Assembly (NCBI RefSeq): GCF_000725495.1
Contig: NZ_JNZD01000013.1
Span: forward strand, 124,001-188,000
DNA from: Streptomyces aureus
GTDB lineage: Bacteria; Actinomycetota; Actinomycetes; Streptomycetales; Streptomycetaceae
Length of the DNA: 64,000 bases
Direction of reading: 5' to 3'
A program made the position numbers and the translations under genes. The notes under the pieces were generated by a model. It saw only the letters and a program-made list of their open reading frames with translations, searched no databases and had not been told where the DNA came from. Below, piece after piece: positions 59,420-64,000 of this stretch; position 1 is the first letter of the stretch; the number at the start of each line of letters is the position of its first letter.

Positions 59420-60418
59420 TCACGGCCGCCGCTTCACCTCGACGGAGAGGTCGTTGTCGACGGTGTAGTAGGGGCGCAGGACGGCGCCTTCGAGACCGGC
59501 CGTGGGGTAGACGACGATGTTCTTGCGGTCGGCCAGGTCGTCGAGGAGCCGGCCGACGCGGATCCGGGGCGCCTTCGCCGCCGGGTGGAGAAAGACGTCC
59601 CAGACGCCCGTGCCCGGCGGGGTCGCGGCGGCCAGCTCGGCGTAGTCGACGGTGAAGGAGAAGGCCCGGCCGCCGTCCTCCGCACTGGGCTCCACCGTGC
59701 GGACGGTGTCGCCGCCCCGCAGCCGCAGGTGCACGGCCGCCCCGTCCCCGAGCGACGCCCCGTGCAGCCGGGCGCCGACCGTCATCGAACGGCCGGTGAC
59801 GTCGATGCCCTCGGCCTCGGCGTGGGCGGTGCGCAGCCAGGCGCGCACCGCGAGGTGGCCGTCCTTGGTGACGTAGGGGATCCGGACGGCCAGCGGGGAG
59901 GACCGCCGGCGAAGGTGTCCGCCGACGAGGGCCCGCACGTCTCGCAGTCCGGCGCGCGGACGCCGGCGCCCGGACCCCGGTTCCTCGAGGAGGTACACGT
60001 CCCAGCGGCCTTCCGCGAGGACGGGGTCCGCGTCCAGGACGGCGTACCGGCGGTCGCCCTCGGACGCGATGCCGAGGACGTGGACGGTCTTCTCGGGCTG
60101 CCCCTTCTTCGGTCGCAGCCGCAGCAGGAGCTGTCCCTCGGGCGGCCCGGGCGGCAGGTCGAAGGTGATCCGGCCGTCCGTGTCGATCGCGCAGCCGACA
60201 TGGGGGCGCGTCGTGTCGTCGCCGCTCAGCGAGCCCGTGGCCTCGTCGCCGCTCAGCGAGCCCGTCGACTCCTCACCGCTCAGCGAGCCCGTCCACTCCT
60301 CACCGCTCAGCGAGCCCGTCCACTCCTCACCGCTCGGCGAGCCCGTCCACTCCTCACCGCTCGGCGAGCCCGTCGTGTCCTCACCGTTCACCGGGCGCGT
60401 CGCCCCGTCGCCGCTCAT
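59420..60418 (-). CDS. Unknown protein with N-terminal 9-residue repeats, partner of the glycosyltransferase
   Basis: 332 residues. Residues about 10-65 are made of a tandem unit, GEEWTGSLS, coded by a 27-bp DNA repeat (60213-60403). The remaining about 260 residues are strand-rich with Gly/Leu/Arg patterns (LLLRLRPKKGQPEKTVHVLG, RRYAVLDADPVLAEGRWDVY and IVVYPTAGLEGAVLRPYYTV), the style of beta-sandwich or transferase C-terminal parts seen in glycopolymer genes, but no family is certain. ATG 60418 overlaps the glycosyltransferase stop (ATGA), so the two proteins are very likely functionally linked, perhaps as a two-part surface-glycan enzyme. Confidence 0.8.
   Translation of the reverse strand: MSGDGATRPVNGEDTTGSPSGEEWTGSPSGEEWTGSLSGEEWTGSLSGEESTGSLSGDEATGSLSGDDTTRPHVGCAIDTDGRITFDLPPGPPEGQLLLRLRPKKGQPEKTVHVLGIASEGDRRYAVLDADPVLAEGRWDVYLLEEPGSGRRRPRAGLRDVRALVGGHLRRRSSPLAVRIPYVTKDGHLAVRAWLRTAHAEAEGIDVTGRSMTVGARLHGASLGDGAAVHLRLRGGDTVRTVEPSAEDGGRAFSFTVDYAELAAATPPGTGVWDVFLHPAAKAPRIRVGRLLDDLADRKNIVVYPTAGLEGAVLRPYYTVDNDLSVEVKRRP
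60213..60403. repeat. 27-bp tandem repeat, six to seven copies, in frame
   Basis: Period exactly 27 bases; gagcccgt occurs at 60231, 60258, 60285, 60312, 60339 and 60366. Lies inside the 5' part of the unknown gene and gives the nine-residue protein repeat. Confidence 0.85.
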
Positions 60419-61677
60419 GCCCGCCCCCGCAGGGTGCGCAGCACGCGGTCGCTCGCGCCGTGCGCGGCGTCGCGCAGGGCGAAGCCCCGGCCCGCCAGGG
60501 CCCGGCGGACACCGGTGCGTTCCCGCAGGACCGGCCGGCCCGCCCTTCTCGCCGACACGGCCTCGGCGAAGAGGCGTTCGGCCCGGGTGACGACGGGGCC
60601 GGGGGCGTAGCGCTGTGCGTTGGCGCGGGCCGCGCGGCCCGCGCGCAGGCGCCACTCCTCGTCGCGGACCAGTTCGCGCAGGGCCGCGCCGAGCGCGTCG
60701 CGGTCCCCGGCAGGCACGAGCCGGCCGTCGACGCCGTCCTGGATGATCTCGCCCGGTCCGTGCGGGCAGTCGGTGCTCACCACGGGCAGGCCGCAGCTCA
60801 TCGCCTCGATGATGGTCATGCCGAACGCCTCGTAGTCGGAGGCCGTCACCGCGATCGAGCCCTTGACCCACTCCGCTTCCATGGGGGTCGCCGTGCCCAT
60901 GAGGAGGACGCTGTCGTACAGGCCGAGGTCCGCGACGAGCCGGCGGAGCCGGTCGTGCTCGTCGCCCTTGCCGTAGATGCGCAGCTTCCAGTCGGGGTGC
61001 TCCGCGGCGACCTGGGCGAAGGCCTCGATGAGCAGGTCGTACCGCTTGACGGGGACCAGACGGCCGGCCGCGACGATCACCTTGGCGCTGCCGTCGGCGG
61101 GCGGGATCAGGGACTCGGGCACGCTGTTGGGGAGTGCCTCGACGCGGACTCCGGGCAGCGGCATCGTGCGCCGGTAGGCGCCGGCGTCCGCCTCGGTGAC
61201 GGTCGTGAGCGTGTCCAGCCGGCGGTAGGCCCGGCGCAGGGCGGAACGCAGCCGGGGCGGATGGCCGTCAAGAGTGAGGTGCTCCTGGCCGACGCGCGCG
61301 AGGTGCCGCGGGGCCTGGAGGGCGAGCTGCACGTTGAGCCCGGGCCGGGTCCCGACCACCACGTCGGCGTCCGTCGCCGCGAGGTGGTCGCCGATCCTCC
61401 GGTCGGTCAACTCGCTGTATTGCCGGTACCGGTACTCGGCGCGGGGGAATACCCGCGCCGGTATCCGGTGCGACGGATGCTCCTCTTCCTGCCTCAGATC
61501 CACCAGCGACCGTAAGGCGACTCCGGGATCCAGTGACAGGGTCGGATGCTCGCGGTGGCGCAGGACGGAGACGATCTCCACCTCGTGGCGCGCGGTGAGC
61601 GCGCGGGCCAGGTTGAAGGTGGTGCTGATCGTGCCCCCGATCCCGTAGGCGTTGTGGAGCAGAAAGGAGATCTTCAT
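60415..61677 (-). CDS. GT4-family glycosyltransferase
   Basis: 420 residues, GT-B fold. Retaining transferase from a nucleotide-sugar to a glycan or lipid acceptor. N-terminal MKISFLLHNAYGIGGTISTT is the acceptor-side loop with the GG/T turn; GRLVPVKRYDLLIEAFAQV near 210 and EAFGMTIIEAMSCGLPVV near 285 (E-x7-E donor motif) are the C-terminal sugar-nucleotide site. The sugar is unknown. Ends in an ATGA overlap with the repeat protein. ATG 61677; the gene starts an operon of two. Confidence 0.92.
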   Translation of the reverse strand: MKISFLLHNAYGIGGTISTTFNLARALTARHEVEIVSVLRHREHPTLSLDPGVALRSLVDLRQEEEHPSHRIPARVFPRAEYRYRQYSELTDRRIGDHLAATDADVVVGTRPGLNVQLALQAPRHLARVGQEHLTLDGHPPRLRSALRRAYRRLDTLTTVTEADAGAYRRTMPLPGVRVEALPNSVPESLIPPADGSAKVIVAAGRLVPVKRYDLLIEAFAQVAAEHPDWKLRIYGKGDEHDRLRRLVADLGLYDSVLLMGTATPMEAEWVKGSIAVTASDYEAFGMTIIEAMSCGLPVVSTDCPHGPGEIIQDGVDGRLVPAGDRDALGAALRELVRDEEWRLRAGRAARANAQRYAPGPVVTRAERLFAEAVSARRAGRPVLRERTGVRRALAGRGFALRDAAHGASDRVLRTLRGRA

Positions 61678-61737
61678 AGCGGTTCAGACCGCCGCGGCCC
61701 GGCAAGGGTTGCCGTCCGTTACCAAGACGTTTCGAGG

Positions 61738-62223
61738 TCAGAAGAGCGCGGATCCGCTCTCGAAGTCCAGGAGTTGACGCTTGCGGTCGAGGCCGCCGCC
61801 GTAGCCGGTGAGGCTTCCGCTCGCGCCGATCACCCGGTGGCAGGGCACGATGATCCCGACCGGGTTCTTGCCGTTGGCGAGGCCGACGGCGCGGGAGGCG
61901 CCCATGTTGCCGAGGGCTTCGGCGAGTTCGCCGTACGAACGGGTCTCGCCGTAGGGGATCCGCCGGAGCTGGTCCCAGACGCTGCGCTGGAACGGTGTTC
62001 CGTGCAGGCGCAGTTCGACGGTGAACTCCTTCAACTCGCCCGCGAAGTAGGCGTCGAGCTGTTCCGTCACCTCGTCGAAAAGGGTGTCGTCGCGCTCGCC
62101 GAAGGTCTCCTCGGGCGGGCGGTGGCGCTGGCCGACCATGTGGAGGCCGCACAGGACACCGTCGTCGTCGGCGACGAGCGTCAGGGGGTCGTAGGGGCTG
62201 TCGATGACCGTGTGCCGTTTCAC
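61738..62223 (-). CDS. ogt: Methylated-DNA-[protein]-cysteine S-methyltransferase (Ogt)
   Basis: 161 residues. Repairs O6-methylguanine by irreversible transfer to its own cysteine. Active site VPCHRVIGASG with Cys128, DNA-binding helix segment YGETRSYGELAEALG near 91 and GNMGASRAVGLANGKNPV with the arginine finger near 111. GTG 62223 overlaps the stop of the upstream AlkA-type gene (GTGA), so the pair forms a compact alkylation-repair operon. Confidence 0.95.
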   Translation of the reverse strand: MKRHTVIDSPYDPLTLVADDDGVLCGLHMVGQRHRPPEETFGERDDTLFDEVTEQLDAYFAGELKEFTVELRLHGTPFQRSVWDQLRRIPYGETRSYGELAEALGNMGASRAVGLANGKNPVGIIVPCHRVIGASGSLTGYGGGLDRKRQLLDFESGSALF

Positions 62224-63863
62224 TGGGCGTCCTCGGTGCGTGCGGTGCGGGGGGTACGTGGGGTGCGGGCGGCGGCCGGAGTGCGCGCGGCGCGCGGGGG
62301 ACGGGTCCCGGGCGTCGCCGCCGGGGAGCCGGACGTCGCGGGGCGCGCGGGCCCGGGGCCGCCGGTCTGCGTCGGCAGGAAGTTGATGGGGTGGGTGTCC
62401 GTGGCCCACAGGTACTGGACGGCGTAGGCCCGCCAGGGTCGCCAGGAAGCGGCCCGGGCCGTGAGCGCGGCGGGGGTGGACGGGAGCCCCAGGTTCTGCG
62501 CGGCGCGCCGGACCCCGAGGTCGGTGGGCAGGAAGGCGTCGGGGTCGCCGAGGGCGCGCATCGCGATCACGTCGGCGGTCCAGGGGCCGAACCCGGGGAG
62601 CGCGAGAAGCCGCTCCCTGGCCTGCTCCCAGTCGCTCTCCACTCCCAGGTGCAGGGTTCCGTCGGCGAGTTGGCCCACCAGCGTGGTGAAGGTGGCGCGC
62701 CGTGTGCGCGGCATCGCGAGCGACTCGGGGTCGAGGGCCGCGAGCGCCGCCGGCGCGGGGAACAGATGGGTGAGGCCGCCTTCCGGGTCGTCGACCGGAT
62801 AGCCGTGGGCGGTGACCAGGCGGGCGGCGTGGGTGCGCGCGGCGGCGGTGGAGACCTGCTGTCCGAGCACCGCCCGTACGGCGAACTCGGCCTCGTCGAC
62901 CGTGCGCGGCACCCGGCGCCCGGGGGCCTTGTCGACGAGCGGGGCCAGCAGCGGGTCCGTGCGCAGCTGGTCGTCGACCGCCACCGGGTCGGCGTCCAGG
63001 TCCAGCAGGCGGCGGCAGCGGCTGATCGCGACGGACAGGTCGCGCAGGTCGCTGAGGGTCAGCCGGCAGGCGATGTGGTCCGGCATCGGTGTCAGAGCGG
63101 CGACGCCGTGCCCGTACGGCAGCCGCAGGGTCCGCCGGTAGGCACCGTCGCGCCACTCCTCCACCCCGGGTACGGCGGTCGCCGCGAGGTGTCCGAAGAG
63201 GTTGTCGGGGTTGAGCGGGGCGCGGAAGGGGAGCCGGAGGTTCAGCACGCCGGGCAGGCCCGGGGCCGCCGTGGCTCCGGCCCGGTGGCGGGGCAGGCGG
63301 GCGCGCAGCTCGCTCGGGGACAGCGCGAAGACCTCGCGGACCGTGTCGTTGAAGGTGCGGATGGAGGAGAAGCCGGAGGCGAAGGCGATCTCGGCCATGG
63401 GCAGCGGTGTCGTCTCGATGAGCAGCCGGGCCGTCTGGGCGCGCTGGGCGCGGGCGAGCGCCAGGGGTCCCGCGCCGAGTTCGGCGAGGAGCTGCCGCTC
63501 GATCTGGCGGGTGCTGTAGCCGAGCCGGGCGGCGAGGCCGGGCACTCCGTCGCGGTCGACGACTCCGTCGCCGATCAGCCGCATCGCGCGGGCCACCAGA
63601 TCGGCGCGGTGGTTCCATTCGGGCGAGCCGGGGCTGGTGTCGGGGCGGCACCGCTTGCAGGCCCGGAAGCCGGCCTGCTGGCAGGCGGCGGCGCTGGGGT
63701 AGAAGGTCATGTTCTGGGGCTTCGGCGGTACGACCGGGCAGCTGGGCCGGCAGTAGATCCTCGTCGTCGTCACCGCGGTGAAGAACCATCCGTCGAAACG
63801 CGCGTCCTTCGACTGGACGGCACGCACGCAGCGCTCCGTGTCCGTGTGCATCCCGTTCTGCAT
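62220..63863 (-). CDS. Ada/AraC/AlkA fusion: adaptive-response sensor and 3-methyladenine glycosylase
   Basis: 547 residues in four parts. Ada zinc domain (about 1-80) with Cys38, Cys42, Cys69 and Cys72, exactly the Escherichia coli Ada numbers (YCRPSC and CKRC); Cys38 takes methyl from phosphotriesters. AraC-type HTH (about 85-190; GFSSIRTFNDTVREVF). AlkA N-terminal domain (about 205-320). HhH-GPD glycosylase (about 325-495) with ALPGFGPWTADVIAM and catalytic Asp448 in FLPTDLG. The last about 50 residues are Pro/Arg/Ala-rich. Thus one protein senses methylation, activates transcription and excises 3-methyladenine. ATG 63863 fits the cysteine numbering. It probably activates its own promoter. 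Confidence 0.94.
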   Translation of the reverse strand: MQNGMHTDTERCVRAVQSKDARFDGWFFTAVTTTRIYCRPSCPVVPPKPQNMTFYPSAAACQQAGFRACKRCRPDTSPGSPEWNHRADLVARAMRLIGDGVVDRDGVPGLAARLGYSTRQIERQLLAELGAGPLALARAQRAQTARLLIETTPLPMAEIAFASGFSSIRTFNDTVREVFALSPSELRARLPRHRAGATAAPGLPGVLNLRLPFRAPLNPDNLFGHLAATAVPGVEEWRDGAYRRTLRLPYGHGVAALTPMPDHIACRLTLSDLRDLSVAISRCRRLLDLDADPVAVDDQLRTDPLLAPLVDKAPGRRVPRTVDEAEFAVRAVLGQQVSTAAARTHAARLVTAHGYPVDDPEGGLTHLFPAPAALAALDPESLAMPRTRRATFTTLVGQLADGTLHLGVESDWEQARERLLALPGFGPWTADVIAMRALGDPDAFLPTDLGVRRAAQNLGLPSTPAALTARAASWRPWRAYAVQYLWATDTHPINFLPTQTGGPGPARPATSGSPAATPGTRPPRAARTPAAARTPRTPRTARTEDAQ

Positions 63864-63913
63864 GCCTCAAGCATCCGGCACTGCGGAGGGCGGGGGCTGG
63901 CGAGAATCCGACA

Positions 63914-64000
63914 TCAACCTTTCCCGCCCGGCGGCCGTCCGGCGAAGTGTCCGGCGGCCTGCGCGGCGACCTGCGAGGGGCGGCTCCCCCGCACCGGACC
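63914..64000 (-). CDS. Possible C-terminus of an upstream gene (runs off window)
   Basis: The minus-strand frame over these 87 bases gives 28 residues ending QVAAQAAGHFAGRPPGG near the stop. It might be the end of a real protein, but it is too short to judge and no family is recognised. Confidence 0.25.
   Translation of the reverse strand, partial: GPVRGSRPSQVAAQAAGHFAGRPPGGKG

Noticed and set aside
60213..60403. 27-bp repeats as a CRISPR array
   Set aside because: Repeats are directly adjacent without spacers, are in frame within a gene and no cas genes are near.

Overview
The window is chromosomal DNA of a Streptomyces-type actinomycete. Base composition is strongly GC-rich with GC-rich third codon positions, so long spurious antisense frames occur over most genes. 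GTG starts, GGAGG-type ribosome sites and ATGA/GTGA stop-start overlaps are common. The gene order hbd - tetR - ccr - meaA - mcl - mch - mcd - psd - pssA matches what I remember of the Streptomyces coelicolor ethylmalonyl-CoA region (from memory, not a search). I see no rRNA, tRNA, CRISPR array, prophage, transposase or large antibiotic gene cluster.

Layout. 1-742: 5' part of a transketolase. 1-4.1 kb: small holin-like and glyoxalase-like genes and a DUF5107/TPR protein whose start lies inside a perfect 25-bp palindrome. 4.2-10.0 kb: five minus-strand genes (M55 D-aminopeptidase, M20 peptidase, S9 peptidase, S66 LD-carboxypeptidase, GNAT acetyltransferase) that read as one peptide- or muropeptide-processing operon. 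10-16.7 kb: a methyltransferase, a PAS-GAF-SpoIIE-ATPase phosphatase, a DHA2 MFS pump with three extra C-terminal beta-sandwich repeats, and an SRPBCC protein. 16.9-21 kb: a SplB-type radical SAM gene behind a near-perfect LexA (SOS) box, a secreted tripeptidyl-aminopeptidase-like hydrolase, a GNAT and a HEAT-repeat gene next to a MITE-like inverted-repeat element.

21.6-32.5 kb is the metabolic core. A duplicated 3-hydroxybutyryl-CoA dehydrogenase, a TetR regulator, crotonyl-CoA carboxylase/reductase, ethylmalonyl-CoA mutase, a beta-methylmalyl-CoA lyase-type enzyme, mesaconyl-CoA hydratase and methylsuccinyl-CoA dehydrogenase together turn acetoacetyl/crotonyl-CoA plus CO2 into glyoxylate and propionyl-CoA, and supply ethylmalonyl-CoA as an extender unit. 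A hairpin separates them from psd-pssA (phosphatidylethanolamine synthesis), which ends in a strong terminator.

32.6-40.4 kb: a five-gene Liv-type ABC uptake operon, a divergent PucR-like regulator with a palindrome between them, and glycerate kinase. 40.6-45 kb: ADP-ribosylglycohydrolase plus NUDIX hydrolase, a SHOCT protein, two small membrane proteins and a DUF6325 protein. 45.4-55.6 kb: DUF2252, a GH15 glucanase/trehalase-type enzyme, a ClC-type channel with an odd start, an MFS carrier, DUF4389, an unknown protein, a sirtuin and a Tat-secreted hydrolase. 55.7-59.3 kb: a self-contained P450 / ferredoxin reductase / ferredoxin operon behind a membrane protein. 59.4-61.7 kb: a GT4 glycosyltransferase overlapping a protein with 9-residue repeats. 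61.7-63.9 kb: an alkylation-repair pair, an Ada/AraC/AlkA fusion and Ogt. Minisatellite-like tandem repeats (10, 12, 15, 27 and 32 bp units) occur at five places in the second half of the window.
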